A stretch of 64,000 nucleotides of DNA. Source: Daphnia carinata. Taxonomy: Eukaryota > Arthropoda > Branchiopoda > Diplostraca > Daphniidae. The notes below the pieces were generated by a model. It saw only the letters and a program-made list of their open reading frames with translations, was not told where the DNA came from and made no database searches. Location: positions 2,170,001 through 2,234,000 of the forward strand of contig NC_081335.1 in the NCBI RefSeq assembly GCF_022539665.2, read 5' to 3'. Below are positions 12,126 to 25,902 of the stretch, one piece after another (within the stretch, counting starts at the first letter, position 1; each line of letters starts with the position of its first letter). The position numbers and the translations under genes are program-made.

Positions 12126-12599
12126 TTTTTTAAATATAAAATACCGTCTCGGGAATCCAAATTAAGTATAGAAATGTCATGTCATCCATTCAATCATTAC
12201 AATTTATTCAGTGTCTTGCCCCAACCAAGAATCTTTTCAGATCCAATGTTACTATTAACCTATGCTGAGAAAAGAAAAACACCATTAAGCATCTCAATTG
12301 TTGCTCATGTGACTTACATGACTTATAGATTCAATTTCTGGCAGAAGCTTGGGAAAGGCCATACAAATTGCAGATGAAAATCATTGTATAAGGCTCTTAA
12401 ATGATAAAATAGCACCCCTAGAATGTTGCATTGTTGATAGTTGTGTTCCCAGTATGCTGAAAATCCTTTCCTATTGGATAAAATTTTTTTTTAGATTAGA
12501 CATGGTTGGCAAAAAGCAGGAGAAATGCTTTGTCATAAATTCAAAAAATTTTCAAGAAAATTCCTTTCATACCTAAAAAGTCCATGTATGATGTTCATC

Positions 12600-13587
12600 G
12601 CTGCAATGCCAACGAAATGAAACATCTTTAGGGCCATTTAAGTACCCAGCTTCACCAACACTCTGAACGTAATGGACAAGTTATTCTTTAGCAAGAGAAG
12701 TGGAATTATTTGAGGCTTCTAGCTGTGACAGAACTATAAAGGATTGCTGTTACACAGGATTCATTCACACAAGATGGTACTTCTCATTAGACAATTTGCA
12801 TACTCTATTACTTTACCTCATACCTTAATGGTAATGCACTTTCAGTGTTTTTCAACTGTAGGCTCACTCTTCCATCCTGTAACACTTCCAGACTTGACTT
12901 GATCCCCCACTAAAATTCTGTGAATGCAAAATAACAGCATTAAAAATACTTTTGCAATAGACAAAAAACCAAAAAGTACCTAATCCATGTTTTATGTTGA
13001 ACTCATGCCATTTCTGGGTTTCCGTACCACACCCATTTTCGTCCCAAGTACGGTTCCACAATTCTTCAGTTCCTTCGCTGCATGGACTTATTATTAACGA
13101 TTCTTTTAGTACAGCACTGACAGAATTTTAATTTAACACACTGTCAGGTGGTGGACTGAATAACTAAACAATAAAGAATTGTTTTTTAAAATTCTATACT
13201 TATTTTGAATTCTTATGTGAAAAGTTTAGGTACCTGACTGTGTTCGCCTAATGCTAATTCATCCTCATGTTCAGTTAGGAATGAGTTTGGAAAAACCTCC
13301 TTCACTGTTTGGAAACTGTTCCGTTCCAATTTGTTCTTTTCCCCTAGCTGAGCTTGTAGACTCAAAATTTGAGCTACAAAACACAAATGAATAAAAGCAA
13401 ATAAATAGAATCATTACGTATTAGGCCTTACCATCCTTAGCTTTGCTGTTATCTAATATTTTGTGCTGTTGCAATAATTGAGCCTGCAGGTCCATAATTT
13501 GATCTAATAAACAATAATTAATAATTGAAAACAAATATAATAATGTTTATACTTACCATCCTTTTGTTGTATTATCTTATCCATTTT
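12600..13587 (-). pseudogene. Broken gene copy in the right arm
   Basis: Counterpart of the left-arm gene, read on the minus strand from an ATG at about 13587. Here the first three blocks are intact: MDKIIQQKD, then a block with MDLQAQLLQQHK, then AQILSLQAQLGEKNK in frame, with standard GTAAGT and AG sites. The fourth block (starting near 13162) reads SPPPDSVLN and then meets TAA where the left copy has AAGTTAAAT. Downstream, LWNRTWDENGCG shows a one-base difference from the left copy. Both copies therefore look inactive, but with different lesions. Confidence 0.55.
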
Positions 13588-13779
13588 TCAATTGTTCCTC
13601 CAGCCACGCGTTATTCTCTCCATCCACGCTACTGAACTAACTGCGAATGGCATCCAATGGACTGAAATTGCCTACGCCAGTAATGATGAGTCTGAGCGGT
13701 AGATGGCTACGTGTCGGAAAAAAAGAAAAAAGTGCGATTTTTTTTTTTTTTCCGACATTTTTTTTTTTTTTTATGTAAA

Positions 13780-13803
13780 ACGGATTGCCATATGGCAATC
13801 CGT
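13780..13803. repeat. Perfect 24-bp palindrome at the outer end of the right arm
   Basis: ACGGATTGCCAT is followed directly by its own reverse complement ATGGCAATCCGT. The same 11-mer opens the left arm at 8796 and 8811, and a near copy sits at 15530. It looks like a fused pair of element ends. Confidence 0.8.
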
Positions 13804-13806
13804 CAA

Positions 13807-14155
13807 TTCAACCCAGGCAGGGGGAGACACTGCCTTGTTGACCCACCGGGGAGAATACCCGGTGATTGGCTAAGAGAAGCCGGAAGAAGAGCCGAAGATT
13901 TGGAACATTTTTACTGGAGCTATTAACCTTTAGTTCGGATTTGTGGGTAGCCACGTCGCCCTCCGTGAACACATCATCGGACTAAGCGGACCCCCACGTC
14001 CCCTTTCCGGCCAGAACCATCCAAACCTCGGTATATGTTATTTTTATATATACCGTACAGTAGGGGCATGACCCCCTACGGGCTTATTACGAGTCAAGGG
14101 GAAACGGGGCTACGGAAAGGAAGGGAGCCCAGATATGCACTTCAATTTTTAAATA
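13807..14155 (+). repeat. About 350-bp element, copy 3 of 3 (outside the palindrome)
   Basis: Direct copy of 11770-12125, beginning at the shared CAACCCAGGCAGGGGG and ending at the shared TGCACTTCAATTTTT. It differs at scattered positions (for example GAGAATACCC for GAGATTACCC, and TACTGGAGCTATTAACC for TACAGGAGCGATTAACC), so it is older than the split between copies 1 and 2, or escaped their homogenisation. Confidence 0.75.
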
Positions 14156-14640
14156 ATTAATACCGTAATACGCGGGAATACACAGGCGACTGATGGAGGG
14201 AAATTCAATTCCGTACTTCAAATTATTATAACTTTTCGTCATCACATCCCAACCAGAAACCTTCGCAGGTTCACTATTGCTATTAATCTAAATTAAGAAA
14301 ATAAAACATAGATAAGCATAAGACGTTCTTATTGATATCGCTTACATGGTACATAAATTCATCATCTGCCATATTCCTGTAGATTCCTGGCAGGAGCTTC
14401 TAAAAGGCTATGCAGTTGCAAATGATCACCATAGCCAAAATTTGAATACGAAAGTTTGGAAGACCCCTTCGTGTTGGACACAGAGATCTTCCATGGGGTT
14501 TCCGGTTGGACGTTCCATGCACCATAAAAAACAGATAGGTTACAAAGTTGGTTGTTTTGATCACTAAACGTTAAGGTAAACAATGTACCTGGTCTCGGCA
14601 ATCTTGACAACAATTTCCATTATAACCTCATATCACCTGA
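14156..14640 (-). pseudogene. Third, partial copy of the palindrome gene (3' end), possibly the source copy
   Basis: Weak but extended similarity to 12130-12420 continues past the 350-bp element, for example around 14280-14430. On the minus strand an open frame of 83 codons (14613-14362) ends GDHLQLHSLLEAPARNLQEYGR with a stop. The left palindrome arm has a decayed equivalent around 10216-10272. The frame looks protein-like (FTLTFSDQNNQLCNLSVFYG) and may be a last exon. I do not recognise the family and cannot find its upstream exons with confidence. Confidence 0.4.
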
Positions 14641-15520
14641 TTTTATGGAAAAAGAATTTCGTAGGCGACAGTTCAGAATAGAAATGGTTGCACTCAAATC
14701 TATTGACAGGTGAGGGTTAAGGAATGTCGCCTTAGGGAGTGCAAAACGCGATTTTCAAAACTATTAAATGCTTGTTAGCCATTGAAAGATTGCTGGCTGA
14801 CGCAGACAATCGTTTGGGACATGATTAATGAGCTGCTTCGCGGATAAAGCTCGTTTTTTTTAGTCCTCTCCAGGATGACATGAATTCCAGCATGTATCAG
14901 CACTTAGCGATACACCAATTAAAACAATTAAAAAATTTAAAATAGTACCACCTTTTAATGTTTTTGACTCCATGATTCATCTTCGTTGCAATTGTGAAGG
15001 CAAGACAACTGACCTATGGTGATTTATTCATCACAGTTGCCATAACTGTTACCCCAATGTATCAGCTTTTCTGTCAAAACAGTAGTTTGCTAATACGACA
15101 TTGACAATTAAAATTAGAAAAATAAACAAACTCAGCGGAAAAGCATTATCAGGGCATAACATCTTGCATGTTGACGAAGAATCCTAGGTTTATCATGTAC
15201 ATGGCAGAATATCCACATTGCCTAGATGGTGCAATCCTTTGCTTAACCACACAAATAATAAGTAAAACATATTGAATTGAAACCAAATTTAACTGAAGTT
15301 TTACCAAACAGCCGGCTAGCACCTCTGAATTACGAAACTACGCCTACACATTCATATCAAGCTTTTCCAGCATGTCTCACCTTTGGCATTTGTTTAAATC
15401 ATTCCTTTAAAAAATTTTAATAAATGTAAATAAAGTAAACCATTGATATTTCTGTGACGTCGGAGTACCATTTGATTGTCAAGCATTCCATACAACATAG
15501 GCATTTTGGAAGAATATAAA
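14641..15520. other. AT-rich spacer, no gene recognised
   Basis: No open frame with family character and no repeat shared with other parts of the window was seen in these 880 bp. Confidence 0.4.
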
Positions 15521-15600
15521 ATGTATGGCAATCGTTTTACCCCCCCCCCCCCCCCAAAAAAAAAAAGTATTGGCCCTTTTTGTATGTGTTCACTGCTATC
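15521..15600. repeat. Decayed copy of the palindrome outer end, with C16/A11 tract
   Basis: ATGGCAATCGTTTTAC at 15530 is followed by 16 C (15540-15555), 11 A and then GCCATCTACCTCAGA. The left arm has the same order: ATGGCAATCCGTTTTAC, an A-rich tract, then GCCATCTACCGCTCAGA. This suggests the same element end inserted here. Confidence 0.5.
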
Positions 15601-15605
15601 GCCAT

Positions 15606-16135
15606 CTACCTCAGATTTATAGTTAATTTTCTATATATACTCACCGAATATTTCCGCTGCATCGCACTAGCGCTGTAGCGTACTGGCGCTAGCATTTTGT
15701 CAAATATTCGGTGTATTTCAAAAACAATTAACTTAATGAAAAAAATAGCAATTTTCCCGGAATCAGCATTCAATTTTGAGTATACCTTGTGATTTTTAAC
15801 CAATTCCAGTGAGTGTCAGTTTTTTCAAAAAAATTTTTTAAGCCCGACCGAGAAAAGTCGGGCTTATTTAGTCGGGCTTAAAAATTTTTTCGGCAAAAAC
15901 TGTCATTCATCGAAATTGGTTGAATATCACAGAATATACTAAAAATTGAATGCTAATTCCGGGAAAATTGCTATTTTTTTCATAAAGTTAACCGTTTTTG
16001 AAATACACCGAATATTTGACGTAATGCTAGCGCGCCAGTATGCTACAGCACTAGCGCGATGCAGAGCGTTTGCCGATGGTGTTGAAGTTTACGTGATCAA
16101 ACCCAACATTAATACATTAGTTGAATATTGAATGT
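15606..16135. repeat. Foldback (MITE-like) element with about 200-bp inverted arms
   Basis: The arms are about 15606-15835 and 15895-16135. They pair through the shared blocks around TAGCGCTGTAGCGTACTGG, a stretch encoding GKIAIFFIKL in both directions, and ACCAATTCCAGTGAGTGTCA. The centre holds AAGCCCGAC, a short loop and GTCGGGCTT, followed by another GTCGGGCTT. The same GTCGGGCTT and GCGCCAGTACGCTA motifs recur at 41960-44290. There is no coding capacity beyond the repeat-derived shadows, so a non-autonomous DNA element is the likeliest reading. Confidence 0.7.
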
Positions 16136-16433
16136 TGCAATGAGTGGATTACTACGTCGAATTTATTTTTTCTCGTATACACACGTTAACATCCTACGAA
16201 GAACATTACTGCTTCTTACTTAGATAAGTTCCTAGCGAGTATGGTAAAACTTCTTTCCTGTTAAACCGAAAAATATGGATGTAAATGTGAAACAGGTTGA
16301 AAACAAAAATCATGTTAAACGTAATACAGCATTTGGAAACTCAACTTGCATATCAGATTAATCCCTGTTTCCATAAAGCTAAATACAAAGGACAAATTTA
16401 GTCATTCAGCTTGAATCCGAAATAATTGTTTGC

Positions 16434-16894
16434 CTATTCTACCGAGATCCGGTCGATTTCGACACCATCGGTTTTGATTAATGCCTGATGCAGATAGGCA
16501 CAAAGAGTTCTATCACCAAGACAGAATACCACTATGCTTTTTAGTGCAGGATTTCGTCCACCCAAATGTTGGCGTGGTTTTTCCTCCATAACAACGCGAT
16601 GCTTGTACTATATATTTCCTATCAATCTTTTATGTAAAGGGATAGGTTATTGGATTCGATCATTAAAACAAATAAAAACGATTATCAATATTCATTCGAG
16701 CTTCAGATTGAATAACACAAGGATAAGAAAGAAAAATTATTTACCGCAGTATCACGAGATTTCCATCATATTCTTCTTTTGCGGTGAAGAAACAGGTTTC
16801 TGCCTCAAGAGGCAATTCAAGCAAATCCATAGTAACAAATTTCGTTACGAGATCAACTTTTTCATACTGCTTAGTCAAATTATTGAGGCTGTAC
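16434..16894 (-). pseudogene. Two protein-like exon fragments of an unrecognised gene
   Basis: Minus strand. Fragment A (16894-16745) is bounded by CTTTAG and GTAAAT and reads through about 49 codons, including TKQYEKVDLVTKFV and LLELPLEAETCFFTAKEEYD. Fragment B (16607-16434) follows an AG and reads MEEKPRQHLGGRN, then VVFCLGDRTLCAYLHQALI and IDRISVE before TAG. Composition is much more protein-like than the surroundings. The splice phases of A and B do not match, so one frameshift or a missing exon is needed; that suggests a decayed gene. Confidence 0.4.
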
Positions 16895-16999
16895 CTAAAG
16901 AAATAAAAACATTGTACGACAACAAAAAACGGAAAAAAACAAATTATTTTTTCTTCAGAAACGAAAAGTAATACTTTTTCAAAATTAGTGTTCCATTTT

Positions 17000-17460
17000 G
17001 AGTATACTGTGGGATTTTCGCCGAATTCTAAGAGATGTCACGTTTTGCAGATTTTGGCAAACATGGGAAGGCTATACCCTTCCCAGTTTTTCATTTTTTG
17101 ACAAATTTTAAATATTACTTGAGATACATGTGATGTACTCAAAATTTAACAAATATCACGAAAAGCGATTTTATTTTTACGTGAGACTTCAAATATTTTC
17201 GATAAATGTCGAAAACGGACGAACAAATATTTTGCGTTACAAGCACTTTTCTTCCAATTCTTTCGAACTTGCTGATTGGACGAGAAAACTAATATCAAAA
17301 TCAGCATTTAATTTAAAATATAATCTGTGATTTTCATTGAATTCCACAAGGTCATTTTTTGCTGATTTTGACAAAATGAAGGGCCTTCCCACTTTAAAAA
17401 TTTTTAGCAAATCATAGATAATGTTTAAAATATACGTTTTCTTACTCAAAATTTTATGAG
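17000..17460. repeat. Dispersed repeat fragments of the 42-44 kb family
   Basis: Two diverged copies of a block that reads ATTTTCGCCGAATTC, then a gap, then GATTTTGGCAAA and GAAGGCTATA lie at about 17010-17110 and 17333-17420. The same block occurs at 42195-42295 and 42690-42790, so the family is present on both sides of the gene-rich core. Confidence 0.5.
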
Positions 17461-17639
17461 GATAACGAGAATCAACTGAGCTTTTATGTAAGACCTAAAA
17501 CTTTTGCAATAAATGCCCGAAACAGGTGAACAAATATTTTCCCATCTCAATAATAATAATATAATATATAACTTCGATCTTTTTTATTTTTACTTATGCA
17601 ATATAGTGTCCCTTATGTTGTTTAATTTTTAAAAATGGA

Positions 17640-17940
17640 TTTTACTAAGCAATATATTTTTTTATTGGTATCATACGAGACTTACCCGCAGTCGCGCCAG
17701 CATCTTCCGGCATTTCAAGGTATACTGTTACGAATGTTGTGGAATATTTCTTCGACGGGGCGGGGTAGGGGCTCACTTTCGGGGCCAAACCGAGATGTCT
17801 CGACTCAATATTAAAAGATGACACCACATCAAAATAAAGGCGTACCGACGACGTCGACATGACCCCTAATATGTGAGACCGACGATCTGTTACGCTGACG
17901 CAAACAATTAACGGGTTGTAATCATGGCGCAGACCCAATT
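17640..17940 (-). other. Protein-like open frame, uncertain
   Basis: A minus-strand open frame of 97 codons contains VSVTDRRSHILGVMSTSS and YLEMPEDAGATAG followed by a GTAAGT donor-like sequence. It could be an exon of the decayed gene at 16434-16894 or chance. No family was recognised. The rest of 16895-18341 shows nothing beyond repeat fragments. Confidence 0.2.
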
Positions 17941-18341
17941 ACGCATCCCGATAGAATTCTTATGGGGTGCGGGGGAGAAATCAGATACCTAGTACTTCGA
18001 AAAACCATGCTCCGAATAAAAATGACACGTTTTTTTGTTTTTAACTATGTGCCTTATGTACACACCCTTTGTTTATGCCTTTTCACGACATGCTTGAGTG
18101 TAGTAGTAAGTAACTCTCTTTGCTGAGACTTACTGCAAACAATTTTCCTCCACCTACCGGTTTCTAACTGCAAACCAATCTGCAAATCAGAGGATATGAT
18201 AATTTAGATACGAAAATTAAAAGACGTTTAAAAAATGTGTTGCCCTTTTGGATTCTCAACGTGCGGAAATGTGTGACGAGCCTGAAAATACTTTCATTGA
18301 ACACCATTTTGTCATAGTTAAGTAATCTATTCAGGTTAATA

Positions 18342-19579
18342 TTACAGTTCAGTTTTCAATTTACCCTTGTTTGATTTTCTTTTCTTTTCTTCTTTGGAAT
18401 TTTTTACCTACAAAAAATGATTTACGGAATCAGTATACACAATTTTTAACAAATGGCGCTTTATGCAAGGGTCATCGTATACCATAAATATCGTCTCACT
18501 AAGGCAACATTTATGGTATGGTTCTCTACAGTGTTCCACTTACTATAAAGTCTGAGGAAAGATTGCAAACAGTGACATCTAAAGTGAAGAACAGCTCTGG
18601 CTTTTAATGGAGGAGAAATGTGCTATACAGCACAATACATGATAGTAGCATTGAGCAAATATTCATCAGATCAACGAGGACTTGCACAAAACCTGCAATC
18701 CAGATTTCAGTTAAAGGCTTTTCTTATCCCTTAAGGCAAGAGCTGTTGATCGCTTTAAGGTGTATGGTTTTACTATCACACAACTAGTACAAGTTTTCCC
18801 ATTTTCATAAAAACATCCTTACCTTATCTGTGTTTCCCTTCCCTGGATACACTTTGTTTTCTATGGTGACTGAAAGGCATCTATCCTGATCAATCAGAAA
18901 ATTCTTTGCTTCCCATGCTTGTGAGCCATCTCGGAACATGAAAATTGCACGGTTGTCATCTACCATGAATCTAACATGTACATGGTTAGGCAAGAACTAA
19001 AGGAAATGGCAACTGTATGTACCTTTCAGCTTGTATATGGTTGTTCCACAATGCACTCTGCCATAGTTTTGTTAAATCTTCAGCTTCATTACGTGTTGGC
19101 TGTCCTGACACTTGCACAAAAGTCATAATTGTTTTACCTTTTTTTGACACTTTAAGTAGATTTTCTGGATCAGAGGCATCAATCTGACAAACAAGAATAG
19201 GTGAAACCAATGAAGGTTAATTTGAACTTAAGTTTAGCATTATAAGCACCTTTGAAAAGTCAATTGGTGGGGGTTTACGTAAATGCTCAGGAAGCTCATC
19301 ATCAGGTAGAGGTTCTTCATCTTCCTATGCAAACATGACAAAACAAAAAAATTGCTTTATGAGGCATTTAAATTTTGAAACAGTCATGGTATTTCTATAA
19401 CATACATCCCACTGATCAAGAAGGCGCTCTAGATCGGCTTCGCTATAATCTCTAATATCTTTCTTTGCCCATGCCGGTTTCTCGCCGTCCTTACTTTTCT
19501 TGCCACCACTAACGACGAATAACGAATTGACGAAAAATAACAAGAGAATCAACTTTGAAGCCCTCTTTTTCAGAAACAT
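18342..19579 (-). CDS. MESD: LRP-receptor chaperone MESD (boca)
   Basis: Five exons on the minus strand: 19579-19406, 19324-19250, 19183-19023, 18970-18823, 18407-18342; 624 nt, 207 aa. A hydrophobic signal peptide (about 1-25, LILLLFFVNSLFVVSGG) is followed by DIRDYSEADLERLLDQWD, PPPIDFSKIDASDPENLLK, KKGKTIMTFVQVSG, a RAIFMFRDGSQAWEAK block and VYPGKGN, all in the order known for MESD/boca. The last exon is short and lysine-rich and ends KTEL, an ER-retention signal (vertebrate MESD ends REDL). MESD works in the ER as the folding chaperone for beta-propeller/EGF modules of LDL-receptor family proteins such as LRP5/6-arrow, and so is needed for Wnt signalling and yolk uptake. It is divergent from the USP gene, with 1.2 kb between starts. 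Confidence 0.95.
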
Positions 19580-20804
19580 GTTTGTTAAAGCGTTGGAGAA
19601 TAACTGATCAATTGGAAGTCAATCTAAATTTCTTGCGCAAGCTAAAGGCTGTTCAAATTGAACGAACCAGTTGAACGGAGATAACTTTGTTTTGTCTGCT
19701 AACGAAATTCTTGTGCTGCCGCCTGTAGTAACATATTGGACATAAAGAATTGCTTTACTCTAATGGCATGCAAGGCTACAAGGCCACGTGTATTGATACA
19801 ATGGCAGTCCTCATTTAAATAGATCTAATGATAAGCTGAAAAGCGATTTTTTGTTTCTAGCCAAGTGTAACTAATTGCTCGACAAATATTTTACAAGAAA
19901 TAGACTGCTGTTAATTTTCCGTGCTTGAGAGCTAATATCTTAAAATTAACTAGATTTTCAGTTGTTTCTAGGTTATAGGTGGAGTATAACAGCATTCAAA
20001 TTTCGGAGTATTTAATCCCTCAAGCATTATTTAATTTTTTCAAGGAAATAATTGTGAAAACTAATGAGATTAAAGGCTGAAATTTGCTATAGAGCTACTG
20101 AGCAAACCTAAGATGCATTTAGAAAAACGGCGTCTGTAAAGAACCACACTAGGGCATTAGGTAATAGATGACTATGGTATATCATCAAATGAATGTTTTA
20201 TTTGGTAAAACATAAATTAATTTTAAGTTAAGAACTAGAAGTAAATTTGTGACTTAAACCTTGGGCAATATAACAATAAGAAGGATAAAGCACAAGGGTT
20301 GCATTCCGTATGTGATGCAGATTTCCCCAATAGGTGACGCAGTTACATGCGCCAATTAATTAAGCTGTTTCCTATAAGTAAGGCCATTGTCACCCCGGCC
20401 TATAGGAACATTTTCTGTTTCGCCAATCATATCGGTTGTGTTCGCCGAATAAATCAATCCATTGTCTGCAAGTTTCCCTATTAATTTTAACGAAGACCCT
20501 GACGAAAAATCAAAACAAAAAGTCTAGTCGTTTACCATATATGTAAAGTTAAAAACCTATTTCCACTACTGATCGGCGTACAACTTTTTTTTGTTGTTGT
20601 TATTATGCCCGACTTTTACAGGAGAAAGAGTAAACTGTAGTTTAAAGTTTGCTTTTTTACACTTTCTGTTATCTGTTAGTTTTCACCCAGTTTCCCGCAA
20701 CATTTAACAGAAAGTGGGCATTGCAGATGAAATCCTTGTTACACTAACTGATTCAGTCCCATGGATGACAAGTTCTGACATAGAAGTGGCCACATGCTGA
20801 GTGA
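19580..20804. other. Spacer between MESD and the USP gene
   Basis: Divergent intergenic region of 1.2 kb that must hold both promoters and 5' untranslated regions. No TATA box at a convincing place and no further gene was seen. Confidence 0.4.
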
Positions 20805-25192
<4,388 letters not shown>

Positions 25193-25902
25193 AATAATTT
25201 TGCTTATAAAAAACTGCAATGTTATCTTTGGAGGGAAACGTTTGAAGCGATACTTGATGACGAACATTCCTAGCTCGTCGTGGAATTTGAAATGTACGAA
25301 TCATTTCGATGTCGTAATTGTTTTCCTGTTTCCCTGTTTGAAGAAATTTCTGTAAAACGATTAAGCAGCTTAAACATAAAATCAGAAACCGAACTATCAT
25401 TTGCCATCGTTGTGTATTATTTTCCATTTTCGTTTCCTTTTACCTTGATGCAAAGAGCGTACCTCTGTCTTCGATTTCGTCGCTGTTCCTTACTTGAAAA
25501 CTTCCCTTTTCATCCGTTTGTACTAAATACACAATACACAAATGCCAGATGTTTCAGTGAGCTTAGCAGCTAGAAAGGGTTACCATAAAATAAAACAAAA
25601 CAAATGAATCCTTTAAGACAAAGTGAATAAACAAATTTAACAAACAACACTTTGGTAAGAAGACCCGTTATTCTACACCATGAAGATAGAATACCAGTGA
25701 TCAGAACAATGTTATATTATATGCTCAAAATCAACAGGCATTGCAAGTTTTTGGTAGTTACCCTCTTCAGACTTGAGTGGCCTAAAAAAATTATCTCTAA
25801 AATTTTTTTTACTCAATCTGTCATACTTTGCTATACAGGCAAATTGCAACAGTAAACTTGCCCAATAAAACTTTGGGAAAAAAAGTAACGAGCAAGCTAT
25901 TA
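25193..25902. other. Spacer between convergent USP and CCT genes
   Basis: About 0.7 kb holding the two facing 3' ends. No gene was seen; open frames here have no coding character. Confidence 0.4.

Larger units (their letters stand above)
11575..13803. repeat. Right arm of the long inverted repeat (about 2.2 kb)
   Basis: Reverse-complement partner of 8796-11035. The inner part (about 11620-12400) is nearly identical to the left arm. The outer part (about 12600-13790) shows many substitutions and small indels. The outer end runs into a perfect 24-bp palindrome at 13780-13803. Confidence 0.9.

Noticed and set aside
15606-15803. Mirror-image frames at 15606-15803 (-) and 15946-16131 (+) as real small genes
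   Set aside because: They are the two arms of one foldback repeat read in opposite directions.
16534-16971. 145-codon plus-strand frame at 16534-16971
   Set aside because: It is antisense to the more protein-like minus-strand fragments at 16434-16894 and is rich in Phe/Ile/Lys from AT-rich sequence.
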